A DNA stretch of 64,000 nucleotides from Mucilaginibacter psychrotolerans (GTDB lineage Bacteria; Bacteroidota; Bacteroidia; Sphingobacteriales; Sphingobacteriaceae), in assembly GCF_004519315.1 (NCBI RefSeq), contig NZ_SOZE01000015.1, positions 78,094 through 142,093 of the forward strand, read 5' to 3'. Below the pieces are notes generated by a model. The model was not told the origin of the DNA. It was given only the letters and a program-made list of their open reading frames with translations, and made no database searches. Below are positions 33,628 through 43,628 of this stretch, in pieces; within the stretch, counting starts at the first letter, position 1, and each line of letters begins with the position of its first letter. Position numbers and translations under genes: made by a program.

Positions 33628-35439
33628 ATGAATAGCGAAATTAAGATTGAAGAGCACATAGAATTGGAAAATGCTGCCCTGCGTAAAACTTCGCAGTATT
33701 TAATGCCCGCCAAAATCGATGGCTCATTGCCCGGGAAAGGCGAATACAATGTTTATCCGTTTTGCAGCATTGGCGATGGGAAGATCTTCAGCGGATATTC
33801 CTCGCTGGTGACTTGGATAGTGGCGCAAAAAACCGTTGTTATTGATGGTTACGCCGGCGTTTTTTTCGATAAGATCAAAGGTGAGTTAGATCTGTTGCTG
33901 GAGATAGAGGGGCTGGTAACAAACTGGGTAGAAACAGTCGATTTTTTAAAAGACCCGCAGGATGTGCAGCAATTGGTTACGCCATTTTTGGGCGAATACG
34001 AATCTGTTTGGGGTACCAAATGTAGTTTAACACTTACAGACCTTTTTAAGGAAGACGAACTTATCGGGCAACTGCCCGATGAATCGACTGCGATCAATAT
34101 TATCATAGGCCCGGGTGCTGCCCTGGCCAACTGGGATGCAGCAATTATTTATATCGATCTGCCGAAGAACGAACTGCAGTTCAGGATGCGGGCGGGCGCT
34201 GTTACCAACCTTGGTGCTGCCGAAATTGCAGAGCCTTTCCAAATGTATAAACGCTTTTACTTTGTGGATTGGGTACTGCTCAACAACCACAAAAAAGCTC
34301 TTCTTGATAAAATAAGTGTAGTTGCAGACGGGCAATGGCCAAACACCCTCCACTGGATGTTTAAAACAGACCTTACTGATGGTCTGGATACTATTAGCCG
34401 GTCAACCATTAGGGTGCGGCCTTGGTTTGAACCAGGCGCTTGGGGCGGGCAATGGATAAAAGACCATATCAAAAACATCAATACCGATGTCGTTAATTAT
34501 GCCTGGTCGTTCGAACTGATCGTGCCCGAGAACGGGATCGTTTTTGAAAGCAACGGCAACTTACTGGAAGTATCCTTTGATACGCTGATGTTTCACAACA
34601 ACCAACAGGTATTAGGAAAACATGCCGATATTTTTGGCGACGAGTTCCCTATCCGCTTTGATTTTCTGGACACTTTCGACGGCGGCAACCTTTCTATCCA
34701 ATGTCACCCAACGCTTAAATACATCCGCGAGAACTTTGGAGAGAACATCACCCAGGACGAGACCTATTATATTTTAGACTGTGACAACAGCGCGAACGTG
34801 TACCTGGGTTTCCAGGAAAACATCAACCCTGCCGAATTCAGGACTGCACTGGAAGAAAGCCAGGCCGCCGGTAAAGAGATAGATATAGAAGAATATGTAC
34901 AATCGCATCCCGCCCAAAAGCACGACCTGTTTCTGATCCCTAACGGAACCGTACATAGCGCCGGCGCAGGCAACCTGGTGCTGGAGATCAGCGCAACGCC
35001 TTACATCTTCACCTTTAAAATGTACGACTGGGTGCGGCTCGATCTGGATGGTAACCCACGCCCCATTAACATAGATCATGCGTTTAATAACCTTGATTTT
35101 GAGCGTAAAGGCAGCCGTGTACAGGATGAGTTGATCTCCAAACAGCAGGTTATTGAGCAGGCCGAAGGATGGCAAATTGTTCACGTGCCCACCCATGCCG
35201 ATCATTTTTACGATGTACATCGTGTGGAGTTTGATAATCAGGTCACCATTAGCACCAATAATTGCTGCCATGTATTGATGCTGGTAGAAGGTACGGGTAT
35301 CAATATCGAAACCGCAGATGGCTCCATTAAAGAATATGCCTATGCCGAAACGGTGGTCATACCCGCAGCAGCGGGTTCTTACAAATTAACCAACCTGGGC
35401 AACGGGCGCGCAAAAGTTATTAAAGCATTTTTAAAATAA
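33628..35439 (+). CDS. Class I mannose-6-phosphate isomerase homologue with N-terminal extension
   Basis: A 603-residue cytoplasmic protein. The C-terminal half (about residues 270-603) has the type I phosphomannose isomerase cupin pattern: RPWFEPGAWGGQW, the metal-site region SIQCHPTLKYIREN, and DLFLIPNGTVHSAGAGNLVLEIS. The N-terminal 260 residues (WIVAQKTVVIDGYAGVFFDKI; AINIIIGPGAALANWDAAIIYIDLP) resemble a nucleotide-kinase-like Rossmann domain found fused in Bacteroidota homologues. It would convert mannose-6-phosphate to fructose-6-phosphate from imported mannose. It is the first gene after the operators and is 5 bases from the transporter. Confidence 0.82.
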   Translation: MNSEIKIEEHIELENAALRKTSQYLMPAKIDGSLPGKGEYNVYPFCSIGDGKIFSGYSSLVTWIVAQKTVVIDGYAGVFFDKIKGELDLLLEIEGLVTNWVETVDFLKDPQDVQQLVTPFLGEYESVWGTKCSLTLTDLFKEDELIGQLPDESTAINIIIGPGAALANWDAAIIYIDLPKNELQFRMRAGAVTNLGAAEIAEPFQMYKRFYFVDWVLLNNHKKALLDKISVVADGQWPNTLHWMFKTDLTDGLDTISRSTIRVRPWFEPGAWGGQWIKDHIKNINTDVVNYAWSFELIVPENGIVFESNGNLLEVSFDTLMFHNNQQVLGKHADIFGDEFPIRFDFLDTFDGGNLSIQCHPTLKYIRENFGENITQDETYYILDCDNSANVYLGFQENINPAEFRTALEESQAAGKEIDIEEYVQSHPAQKHDLFLIPNGTVHSAGAGNLVLEISATPYIFTFKMYDWVRLDLDGNPRPINIDHAFNNLDFERKGSRVQDELISKQQVIEQAEGWQIVHVPTHADHFYDVHRVEFDNQVTISTNNCCHVLMLVEGTGINIETADGSIKEYAYAETVVIPAAAGSYKLTNLGNGRAKVIKAFLK

Positions 35440-35444
35440 GCATT

Positions 35445-36875
35445 ATGAGTGTCGCTATAAATAGTTCAAAAACGGCTAAAAAAAGCAATGTGTACCTGTA
35501 TTTGGTGTGCTTGGTTGCTGCATTGGGCGGTTTTTTGTTTGGTTTTGATACCGCCGTAATTTCAGGCACCATTAGCCTTGTAAAAACCGACTTCAACTTA
35601 AGTTCGGTAAGCGAAGGCTGGTTTGTAAGCTGCGCCTTGCTGGGTTGTATCATTGGCGTAAGCTTTTCCGGAAAGTTGAGCGATAAGTACGGCCGGAAGA
35701 TCGTGCTCATCCTGTCGGCCATTTTGTTCCTGGCATCGGCAGTGGGCTGTATGTTATCAGGGTCTTTTAATACCCTTATTGTTTTTAGATTAATAGGTGG
35801 TTTGGGCATAGGCGTAGCCTCTATGGTATCGCCGCTTTATATTTCCGAGTTTGCGCCATCGCGACTGAGGGGCATGATGGTGTCGCTGTACCAGCTGGCA
35901 TTAACCATTGGTATTGTGCTCGCATATTTTAGCAATGCTTACCTGGCCAATCATACATCAGAAACATATGTGGGAGATGCCATGCAAAAATTATTTTCGG
36001 CCGAAGTGTGGCGCGCCATGCTTGGATTGGGTGCCTTACCCGCCGGTATATTTTTATTGTGTTTGTTTTTGGTGCCCGAATCGCCGAGGTGGCTTCTTTT
36101 AAAAGGGCAAGAGCAAAAAGCTACCGACATTTTAGTAAAGATAGACGGAGCGGATGCGGCCGTTAAAGAGATAAAAGCTTTTAAAGCACAGGGAGACGAC
36201 AATAACACCTCCATAAAAGAACTATTCACCCCGGTTTACCGCAAGGCCTTGTGGATTGGTCTCCTGCTGCCGTTCCTGTCGCAGGTATGCGGTATTAATG
36301 CGGTGATCTATTATGGGCCGCGCATTTTAGAGCAGGCCGGGTTCACCTTAAATAATGCGCTCGGTGGGCAGGTTACCATTGGGCTGGTAAACGTGGTGTT
36401 TACTTTTGTGGCCATTTTTACGGTAGATAAATGGGGCAGGCGCCCGCTGCTGTTTGTTGGCATAGGTGGTGCGGTACTTTCGCTGGTGGTTATTGGCGTT
36501 TTGTTTGCACTTGGCCTCACCTCCGGCCCCTGGATACTCATCTTCATCCTCGCCTTTATAGCTTGCTTCGCCTTTTCTTTCGGCCCGGTTTGCTGGGTTG
36601 TGGTGGGCGAGGTATTTCCAAATGCTATTCGCGGTAAAGCTATGGCGCTGGCTACCCTTTCTTTATGGGTGGGCAACTTTCTGGTGGGCCAGTTAACGCC
36701 GGTAATGCTGGAGGGCTTAGGCTCGGCACGGACATTTTGGCTGTTTGCCCTATGTTGTTCACCGGCCTTTTGGCTCACCTGGAAACTGATCCCCGAAACC
36801 AAGGGTCGCTCGTTGGAGGACATTGAGGCCTATTGGAAAAGCACTTATTACAACTCCCCTAAAACCACTAAGTAA
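35445..36875 (+). CDS. Sugar porter, major facilitator superfamily
   Basis: A 476-residue inner-membrane transporter with 12 predicted helices. Sugar porter signatures are present: GFLFGFDTAVISGTI in helix 1, GKLSDKYGRKIVL in loop 2-3, RLIGGLGIGVASMVSPLYISEFAP, VPESPRWLLLKG, QVCGINAVIYYGPRI, DKWGRRPLLFVG and PETKGRSLEDIE. It is closest by motif to the XylE/GalP family; Bacteroidota versions beside mannosidase genes import mannose or other hexoses by proton symport. It is co-transcribed with the isomerase gene 5 bases upstream. Confidence 0.9.
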   Translation: MSVAINSSKTAKKSNVYLYLVCLVAALGGFLFGFDTAVISGTISLVKTDFNLSSVSEGWFVSCALLGCIIGVSFSGKLSDKYGRKIVLILSAILFLASAVGCMLSGSFNTLIVFRLIGGLGIGVASMVSPLYISEFAPSRLRGMMVSLYQLALTIGIVLAYFSNAYLANHTSETYVGDAMQKLFSAEVWRAMLGLGALPAGIFLLCLFLVPESPRWLLLKGQEQKATDILVKIDGADAAVKEIKAFKAQGDDNNTSIKELFTPVYRKALWIGLLLPFLSQVCGINAVIYYGPRILEQAGFTLNNALGGQVTIGLVNVVFTFVAIFTVDKWGRRPLLFVGIGGAVLSLVVIGVLFALGLTSGPWILIFILAFIACFAFSFGPVCWVVVGEVFPNAIRGKAMALATLSLWVGNFLVGQLTPVMLEGLGSARTFWLFALCCSPAFWLTWKLIPETKGRSLEDIEAYWKSTYYNSPKTTK

Positions 36876-36961
36876 GAAAAAGAAAATCGAAACTATTAAT
36901 CGTGCGGCATGAAGAACCGCATTAATGTAATCCTAAAATAATCAAAAATCAACCAATTGCT

Positions 36962-37270
36962 ATGAGAATGAAACTATTACAAAAACTAAAAAAATTAAGG
37001 AGGCTATACATCCCCCCCTTTGTGCTGATGCTCTTTTGTATCGCAGTGCTTAATTGCAGCTTTGCGCAGGCAGCTGCCCCCGCAGCTGTCAACACCACTA
37101 GAGTAGCCGATATTATCGTTACCGGGCGAGTGCTTGACGAGCAAAAACAGCCGCTGCCTGCTGTTAACATCAGTATTGCAGGTACTACAGTTGGTACCGT
37201 TACTGATGTGAACGGTAAGTTTATAATTACGAAGGTGTGGACCAGGCCTGGATGCAGCGCCTGCAGGTAA
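36962..37270 (+). pseudogene. Truncated SusC-like receptor, N-terminal relic
   Basis: A 102-codon remnant. It has the leader of a SusC-type TonB-dependent receptor (hydrophobic helix FVLMLFCIAVLNCSFAQA) and the first strands of the CarboxypepD_reg-like domain (VTGRVLDEQKQPLPAVNISIAGTTVGTVTDVNGKF). It then shifts into unrelated residues (KVWTRPGCSACR) and stops. A complete receptor would have over 950 residues with plug and barrel, none of which is present. Its place between the sugar porter and GH92 suggests a mannan-specific SusC was once here. A second relic begins at the break. Confidence 0.8.
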
Positions 37271-37290
37271 TGCTTTCCAAATATAAATAA
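37219..37290 (+). pseudogene. C-terminal tail of an unidentified gene at the deletion junction
   Basis: In a different frame from the SusC relic, 23 codons (VYNYEGVDQAWMQRLQVM then LSKYK) end in TAA at 37288-37290. They look like the natural C-terminus of a real protein and lie at the point where the SusC homology breaks off. A deletion that joined the 5' end of one gene to the 3' end of another explains both. I cannot name the lost gene. Confidence 0.5.
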
Positions 37291-37331
37291 GAAACAAATG
37301 CTGCCCGGTTGGCAGTATACGCTATACAACT

Positions 37332-39695
37332 ATGAAATTATTTATCAGAGCGGGTTTTGCGTTGTTGGTTGTTTCGCTGGCATCCTGCGGTATGCAGCGC
37401 GAAAGTGCGCTAAAATATGTAGACCCCAATATTGGTACAGCACATAGTCGCTGGTTTTTTTATACGCCTGCTGCGGTACCTTATGGTATGGCTAAGCTTG
37501 CCCCTTCAACCAACGGGCATTATGGTAACCCAAGCGGCTGGGAGGCCGTGGGCTATGACACACGTCAAAACTCGATAGAGGGCTTTGTGCATTTTCACGA
37601 GTGGCAGGTAGGAGGCGTAAGCTACATGCCAACCAACGGTGAATTAAAGGTAAAGCCAGGCGATCTGGATGGACCGCCTACAGGATACCGCTCTAACTTC
37701 GACAGAAAAAATGAGGTGGCCGAACCCGGCTACTATAAAGTTCTGCTGGATAATTACGGCGTCACTGCCGAACTAACTGCCACGAAGCGGGTAGGCTTTC
37801 AGCGTTATACGTTCCCCAAGAACGCGCAATCACACATTATACTTGATATTGGAAACAAGCAGGGCGAGAGTAGCGACGTTACAGATGCAGGTATCAAAAT
37901 GATTGATGATACACACTTTGAGGGCTTTGTGTTCACCTATCCCAAGTATGTGAAGATCTACGATCCGGAAGGTAAAGTGGCGATGTTCTTCTATGGAGAG
38001 CTCAGCAAAAAACCATTAAACGTTACCGCATTTAATAAGGATAACATCAACCCCAATACAGTTGAAGCCAAGGGCGTGGGAGCTGGCTTGGCCTTGAACT
38101 ATGAAACCGCCGAAGGCGAAACCATAGAAGTGAAAACAGGACTGTCGTACACATCGGTGGCAAACGCCAAAGCTAACTTTATTGCCGAAGCAAGGGGATT
38201 GTCGTTCGATAAGGCAAAAGCAAACGCTCAACTAACCTGGCAGCAGCAACTGGGCAAGATAGTAGTTGAAGGCACAAACGTACCCGATAAAACAAAGTTT
38301 TACACAGGCTTATTCCATGCTTTGTTGGGCAGGGGTATAGCCAGCGATGTTAACGGAGATTATCCTAAACATGGCGGTACAACAGGTCGGTTGCCCGAAC
38401 AAAGCGGCGAGTTGAAAGCCGAATTTATTAATACCGATGCCATATGGGGCGGGTACTGGAACATCACACAGTTGTGGGCATTAAGCTACCCTAAATGGTA
38501 CGGCAGTTTTGTAAATACACAATTGCAATTATATAAGGACCGCGGCTGGTTTGGCGATGGCATTGCCAACAGTGAATACATATCGGGCGTGGGGACTAAT
38601 TTTGTTGGGCTTGCCATAGCAGGAGCATACAATTCCGGCATTCGCAACTATGATGTTAACCTGGCTTATGATGCCGTTAAGGCCAACGATCTGAACTATA
38701 AAAACCGCATTGTAGGTGCCGGTAAGCTGGATACCAAAGCATTTTTAGCCCATGGCTACGTGCCGCACCTGGAACAAACCGGGCGCGATTTTGTGACCGA
38801 TTCTACGGGGTCCAACTTCTCGGGCTCGCACACGCTCGAATATAGCTTTAGTGCGTTCGCAACTGCACAAATGGCAAAATCGATGGGTAAAACTGCCGAT
38901 TATCAGCAGCTCATTAAATACGCTAACGGCTGGCGCGAATTGCTTAACCCCAAAAACAAGTTAATGCAGCCCAAAAGGCTCGACGGCACATTTGTAGACA
39001 AGTTTGACCCATATCAACCCTGGAGGGGTTTCCAGGAAGGGAATGCGGTACAGTACACTTTTTACGTGCCGCAAAACCCCGCAGGCCTGGTTGATGCTAT
39101 TGGTAAGGATAACTTCAATAAGCGGTTAGACAGCATCTTCACCGTTTCAGAAAAACTGGCCTTTGGTGGCGGTAAAACTATTGACGCTTTTGCGGGTATC
39201 AACTCCATTTACAACCACGGTAACCAACCAAATCTCCACATCAGCTGGTTGTTTAACTTCTCGGGCAAACCCTGGTTAACCCAAAAATGGACCAGGCTGA
39301 TAGGGCAGGAGTTTTACGGTACCGAACCAATCCATGGTTATGGTTACGGGCAGGATGAAGACCAGGGGCAGTTGGGGTCGTGGTATGTGATGAATGCCCT
39401 GGGCTTGTTTGATGTTAAAGGCTTAACAGATGCCCGCCCTATAATTGAACTGGGCAGTCCGCTGTTTGATAAGGCTACCATTACTTTGGGTAACGGCAAA
39501 ACATTGTCTATCGAATCAAAAAACAACGCTGCAGAGAACGTGTATGTCCAGGCGGCCGATTTTAACGGCAAGCCGTTAAATAACTGCTGGTTGTATCGCG
39601 ATGAGTTGATGCAGGGCGGTAAACTGGTGTTTGTTATGGGCAATCAGCCAAATACCAATTGGGGCGTAAAAGTGCCACCTCCATCAGAACAATAG
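37332..39695 (+). CDS. GH92 alpha-mannosidase lipoprotein
   Basis: A 787-residue exo-alpha-mannosidase. A signal peptide ends in the lipobox LASCG, so it is probably a lipoprotein. The N-terminal beta-sandwich starts YVDPNIGTAHSRWFFYTPAAVPYGMAKLAPSTN, and GFVHFHEWQVGGVSYMP is a family motif. The (alpha/alpha)6 catalytic domain includes FINTDAIWGGYWNITQLWALSYP and the metal and catalytic segment GYGQDEDQGQLGSWYVMNALGLFDV. GH92 enzymes are calcium-dependent and remove alpha-1,2-, 1,3- or similar linked mannose. It is 18 bases from the GH76 gene, so the two trim and cut mannan together. Confidence 0.93.
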   Translation: MKLFIRAGFALLVVSLASCGMQRESALKYVDPNIGTAHSRWFFYTPAAVPYGMAKLAPSTNGHYGNPSGWEAVGYDTRQNSIEGFVHFHEWQVGGVSYMPTNGELKVKPGDLDGPPTGYRSNFDRKNEVAEPGYYKVLLDNYGVTAELTATKRVGFQRYTFPKNAQSHIILDIGNKQGESSDVTDAGIKMIDDTHFEGFVFTYPKYVKIYDPEGKVAMFFYGELSKKPLNVTAFNKDNINPNTVEAKGVGAGLALNYETAEGETIEVKTGLSYTSVANAKANFIAEARGLSFDKAKANAQLTWQQQLGKIVVEGTNVPDKTKFYTGLFHALLGRGIASDVNGDYPKHGGTTGRLPEQSGELKAEFINTDAIWGGYWNITQLWALSYPKWYGSFVNTQLQLYKDRGWFGDGIANSEYISGVGTNFVGLAIAGAYNSGIRNYDVNLAYDAVKANDLNYKNRIVGAGKLDTKAFLAHGYVPHLEQTGRDFVTDSTGSNFSGSHTLEYSFSAFATAQMAKSMGKTADYQQLIKYANGWRELLNPKNKLMQPKRLDGTFVDKFDPYQPWRGFQEGNAVQYTFYVPQNPAGLVDAIGKDNFNKRLDSIFTVSEKLAFGGGKTIDAFAGINSIYNHGNQPNLHISWLFNFSGKPWLTQKWTRLIGQEFYGTEPIHGYGYGQDEDQGQLGSWYVMNALGLFDVKGLTDARPIIELGSPLFDKATITLGNGKTLSIESKNNAAENVYVQAADFNGKPLNNCWLYRDELMQGGKLVFVMGNQPNTNWGVKVPPPSEQ

Positions 39696-39713
39696 ATACA
39701 ACTATAGAGCGAT

Positions 39714-40916
39714 ATGACGTATTTTAGAAAAATGCATCTGGTAGGGCTTTTGGCCTCTGTTTTTGCAGTTAGCATTTTGCATGCTCAGGCACAACAGAAT
39801 GAACGCGCCGAATATTTAAAACGCGCCGAAACCATGTACGCCAATATCTGGAAAGATTACCGCGTTCCGGCTTATAAAGGATTGTTTTCGGAGAATTTTC
39901 CGTCGAACAAAAAAGATACGCTGAACTATTTTCAGGGTAACGGGGTTAAGGAGAAAGAAGTAAGCTTTTTATGGCCGTTCTCGGGTGTGTTTTCGGCTAC
40001 CAACGTATTGCTCAGGTCGTCATCTTCTAAAACTAGATATAAACCATATCTGGATAGCCTGATAGTTGGTATAGAGCAATACCGCGATACCGTTCGTAAG
40101 CCGGCAGGTTACCAAGCCTACCCGGTAAAGTTCGAAAAAGCCGACCGATATTATGATGATAATGGGCTGGTTGGTATTGATTATGTGGAAGCGTACTTCA
40201 ATACTAAGAATCCGGTATATCTGCAACGCGCCAAAGGTGTGTTTGCATTTATTTTAAGTGGATGGAATGATGATATGGGTGGCGGCGTAACCTGGTTAGA
40301 GGGCCATAAGGATCAAAAACTCGCTTGTACAAATGGAATGGCTACGCTTACCGCGCTCAAGATTTATCAAGGCAGCAAGGATAAATATTACCTGGAACAA
40401 GGCAAGAAATTTTATAGCTGGATGTACCAAACGCTGCGCGATACGGCTACAGGTATTATTGCAAATGATGTAAAACTTAATGGTAACCAAAATCTAACTT
40501 TTTACACCTACAATACGGGGTCTTTATTAGAAGCCGCTGTATTGCTTTATCAATTCACAGGAGAAAAGAAATACTTGGCTCAGGCTAAATTGCTTGCGTT
40601 AGATAGCTATAAATACTACACAGGCGTGCCGCACGACAAAAATCTCAACCTGCATATAGATTTGCCATGGTTTTTAACGGTACTGTTTCGTGGATATGAA
40701 GCACTTTATAAGATAGATGGTAATTACCAATATATAGCCGCTATTGAAAAGGATTTAAACTACGCATGGCAAAACACGCGCGACCAGCACGGATTGACCA
40801 CCAGTAGCTGGACAGCAAATCCGGAATTAATCAAAAAACATAAGTGGCTATTAGATGAAGCATGTATAGCAGAGCTCTACGGTCGTTTAAGCATGCTGCA
40901 AAAACAGAAGAAGTAA
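39714..40916 (+). CDS. GH76 alpha-1,6-mannanase
   Basis: A 400-residue secreted enzyme. The signal peptide ends AQAQQ. The (alpha/alpha)6 fold contains the paired aspartates DRYYDDNGLVGIDYVEAYFNT (the family's catalytic DD motif), followed by GWNDDMGGGVTWLEG and TFYTYNTGSLLEAAVLLYQFTGEKKYL. GH76 enzymes cut alpha-1,6-mannan backbones internally. The length is normal for the family. It is the last gene of the mannan unit; a hairpin terminator follows 31 bases later. Confidence 0.87.
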   Translation: MTYFRKMHLVGLLASVFAVSILHAQAQQNERAEYLKRAETMYANIWKDYRVPAYKGLFSENFPSNKKDTLNYFQGNGVKEKEVSFLWPFSGVFSATNVLLRSSSSKTRYKPYLDSLIVGIEQYRDTVRKPAGYQAYPVKFEKADRYYDDNGLVGIDYVEAYFNTKNPVYLQRAKGVFAFILSGWNDDMGGGVTWLEGHKDQKLACTNGMATLTALKIYQGSKDKYYLEQGKKFYSWMYQTLRDTATGIIANDVKLNGNQNLTFYTYNTGSLLEAAVLLYQFTGEKKYLAQAKLLALDSYKYYTGVPHDKNLNLHIDLPWFLTVLFRGYEALYKIDGNYQYIAAIEKDLNYAWQNTRDQHGLTTSSWTANPELIKKHKWLLDEACIAELYGRLSMLQKQKK

Positions 40917-40946
40917 GCAATTTAGTTGGTAATTTGGTTTATATGT

Positions 40947-40980
40947 GCGCCATCGGTAGTGAGATCCGGTGGCGCTTCTT
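40947..40980 (+). terminator. Terminator after the GH76 gene
   Basis: GCGCCATCGG and CCGGTGGCGC pair over 10 bp with one wobble around a 9-base loop, then TTCTT. A moderate intrinsic terminator. Confidence 0.55.
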
Positions 40981-41324
40981 GTAAAATTAAATCATTAAAC
41001 ATGGTGCACCTTGTCCCGCCAATCAAACAAATAATATGGAGTAAAAAGTGTTCGTTCAGCAGGACTGATCAGTCTTGCGATCATGAACCGGTTCAAATAC
41101 TTGCTGATTTCGGAATTATAGCGGTGTGGAGATTTAATCAAAGCTTAATAAATATTACACCTTCAGGCGATATAAACGAGTTTGGAAAAGACTCATTTTT
41201 TTAACGGTTTGTAAGAAACTGGTGTAATTGTTAATAAATGGGTAATTAAAGATTAATAAATGATAATATATCGTAATTATTAGTTTGGCATTTAGTTAAT
41301 TTTAGAGAATCCAATCTTATCTAT
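40981..41324. other. Intergenic region upstream of the S9 peptidase gene
   Basis: AT-rich stretch without a supported gene. It contains several near-repeats of TTAATAAATG and GTAATTATTAG about 40-100 bases before the peptidase ATG, which may hold its promoter. No exact TAnnTTTG was found. Confidence 0.4.
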
Positions 41325-43628
41325 ATGCGCTGCATGTGTTTGCAATTGATCCACATTTTAATTGTCTCTCTTTTTACTACAGATGCCGTTTATGCGCAGC
41401 AGAGCGTAGTTAAGCCCTACTTACCCAGCCACGCGCAAATGTTACAAGCCTATGCTAATGTTAACAAGCTCGATTCGGCCTGGAAAAAGTTGCCGCTTAA
41501 TTATACCATAAGGCCAAACTGGCAATCAAATGGAAAACAATTCTGGTACGGAAAAAGAGTTGCCGATAACCAGAGCGATTACTATTTTGTAGATGCAGAA
41601 AAAGGCATAAAGCATAAAGCTTTTGATACCCAAAAAATGGCCGATGCTATAGGCTCGCTTACAGGCAAGCCGATACCTGCAAATAAATTCAAGGTAACGC
41701 AACTGTTTTATGATGCTGATCAAAAACAGGTGAAACTGAAATACAACGATGCCTGGTTTAAATGCAATCTGAATGACTACCATTGCGAAAAATCTGCCGA
41801 CACAACATTTAAAAGCTACGACCCAAGCAGGCCACTACAGCGCCGCAAATACCGTTGGGAAGGCGCGCTAAAAGATTCCATATCGCCAAATAAACAATGG
41901 GTTGCTTTTGCAAAGAGTGGTAATATTTATACAAAAGCAGTAAAAGGAGGTGCCGAAATTCAATTTACCACCGATGGTAGTGCAGAAAAGCCTTATGGTG
42001 AAATATCATGGTCGCCGGATAGCAAGCACCTTATCGCTTACCGTATAGACCCGCGCAAAATAAAAGATGTTTACTACGTGCTAAGCGCCGTGCCAGGAAC
42101 AACCCGCGGCCAGCTAAAATCGCACGAGTATGATCAGCCAGGCGATGAGTTTACTACCTATGAGCCCTTTTTATTTAGTATAGACAATAAAAGCAAGCTG
42201 AAAGTTGGCGATGAAAAACTCGACTTTTTTGGCGTGCCCGCACTGCATTGGAGGGATGGCGATAGCCGGTATTTTACGTATGAGAAGGTTGATAGGGGGC
42301 ATCAACGTTTTCGCGTAATTGAGGTTGAAGCAGAAACGGGTAAAACCCGCAATATTATAGATGAAAAAACAAATACTTTCATCTATGAACAACGAATTTA
42401 TACCCGCTATTTGCCCAAAACCCATGAGATAATTTGGGTTACCGAAAAAGACGGATGGCGCCACACTTATCTTGTAAATGAAATTACCGGCGATCAAAAA
42501 CTTATTACCAAAGGTAATTGGGTGGTAAGGGATATTGATAGTGTAGATGTAAAAAAGAGAGAGATATGGTTTAACGCCAGTGGCAAAAACGAGGGTGAAG
42601 ATCCCTACTTTTTACACTATTACCGCATTGGGTTTGATGGTAAAAATTTGGTTGATCTTACGCCCGAAAAAGGCAACCATGCCGTTAGTTTTTCGCCCGA
42701 TAGAAAATACTATATAGATACCTATTCTGAGGTTAACGTAGCCCCCCGCATTGTACTTAAAAATACCGCAACGCTAAAAACGATAGCTGAACTGGAGCAC
42801 CAGGATTTGAACGACCTGTTGGCTACGGGTATAAAATTGCCTGAGGTGTTTGTTGCAAAAGGCCGCGACGGAATAACAGATATATGGGGTGTAGTTTATC
42901 GCCCTGCCAATATGGATGCTACCAAAAGCTATCCTGTAATTGAAAACATTTACGCTGGCCCGCACGATTCATTTGTGCCAAAAAGTTTTTCGGTGATAAA
43001 TGAAATGCAAAGTATAGCCCAATTGGGTTTTATAGTAGTGCAAATTGACGGTATGGGAACGGCAAACCGTTCAAAAGCTTTTCATGATGTTTGCTGGCAT
43101 AACATTGCCGACGCGGGTTTTGCCGATAGGATTTTGTGGCTTAAAGCCCTTGCTGCAAAATATGAGCAAGTGGATATAACCCGTGTAGGTATTTACGGAA
43201 CATCTGCCGGTGGGCAAAATTCTGCGGGCGCACTACTTTTTCATCCGGAGTTTTACAAAGCAGCGGTTTCTGCCTGCGGATGCCATGATAACCGCATAGA
43301 TAAGCAATGGTGGAACGAGCAATGGATGGGTTATCCGGTTGGCCCCCATTATGATCAGCAATCTAATATTACAAATGCCGGTAAACTACAGGGTAGTTTA
43401 ATGTTGATAGTGGGCGAGGCCGATACCAATGTTCCGCCAGAGTCAACTTACCGTTTTGTTGATGCGCTGATAAAAAATAATAAAGATTTTGATCTGTTAA
43501 CGTTGCCTGGAGCCGGGCATACTGATGGTGGCCCCTATGGCCGCCAAAAAAAGCGTGATTTTTTTGTGAGGCATTTGTTAAACGCCGAACCTCCGGCAAG
43601 AAATTACGCTGAAGTAGCGGTAGAGTAA
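41325..43628 (+). CDS. S9 family peptidase, DPP4-like
   Basis: A 767-residue secreted serine peptidase. A signal peptide (to about residue 25, ending VYAQQ) is followed by a beta-propeller (about 100-500, with repeats such as SPNKQWVAFAKSGNIY and SWSPDSKHLIAYRID) and an alpha/beta hydrolase domain. The catalytic triad is Ser627 in IYGTSAGGQ, Asp700 in GEADTNVPP and His732 in GAGHTDGG. It is probably a periplasmic di- or oligopeptidase, and beside glycosidases it may degrade glycoprotein-derived peptides. It is separated from SusC by a 327-base gap and may be its own unit. Confidence 0.9.
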   Translation: MRCMCLQLIHILIVSLFTTDAVYAQQSVVKPYLPSHAQMLQAYANVNKLDSAWKKLPLNYTIRPNWQSNGKQFWYGKRVADNQSDYYFVDAEKGIKHKAFDTQKMADAIGSLTGKPIPANKFKVTQLFYDADQKQVKLKYNDAWFKCNLNDYHCEKSADTTFKSYDPSRPLQRRKYRWEGALKDSISPNKQWVAFAKSGNIYTKAVKGGAEIQFTTDGSAEKPYGEISWSPDSKHLIAYRIDPRKIKDVYYVLSAVPGTTRGQLKSHEYDQPGDEFTTYEPFLFSIDNKSKLKVGDEKLDFFGVPALHWRDGDSRYFTYEKVDRGHQRFRVIEVEAETGKTRNIIDEKTNTFIYEQRIYTRYLPKTHEIIWVTEKDGWRHTYLVNEITGDQKLITKGNWVVRDIDSVDVKKREIWFNASGKNEGEDPYFLHYYRIGFDGKNLVDLTPEKGNHAVSFSPDRKYYIDTYSEVNVAPRIVLKNTATLKTIAELEHQDLNDLLATGIKLPEVFVAKGRDGITDIWGVVYRPANMDATKSYPVIENIYAGPHDSFVPKSFSVINEMQSIAQLGFIVVQIDGMGTANRSKAFHDVCWHNIADAGFADRILWLKALAAKYEQVDITRVGIYGTSAGGQNSAGALLFHPEFYKAAVSACGCHDNRIDKQWWNEQWMGYPVGPHYDQQSNITNAGKLQGSLMLIVGEADTNVPPESTYRFVDALIKNNKDFDLLTLPGAGHTDGGPYGRQKKRDFFVRHLLNAEPPARNYAEVAVE

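Noticed and set aside
40926..41204. 92-codon plus-strand frame after the GH76 gene
   Set aside because: It overlaps the terminator hairpin, begins without a credible signal or ribosome site and has no recognisable domain.
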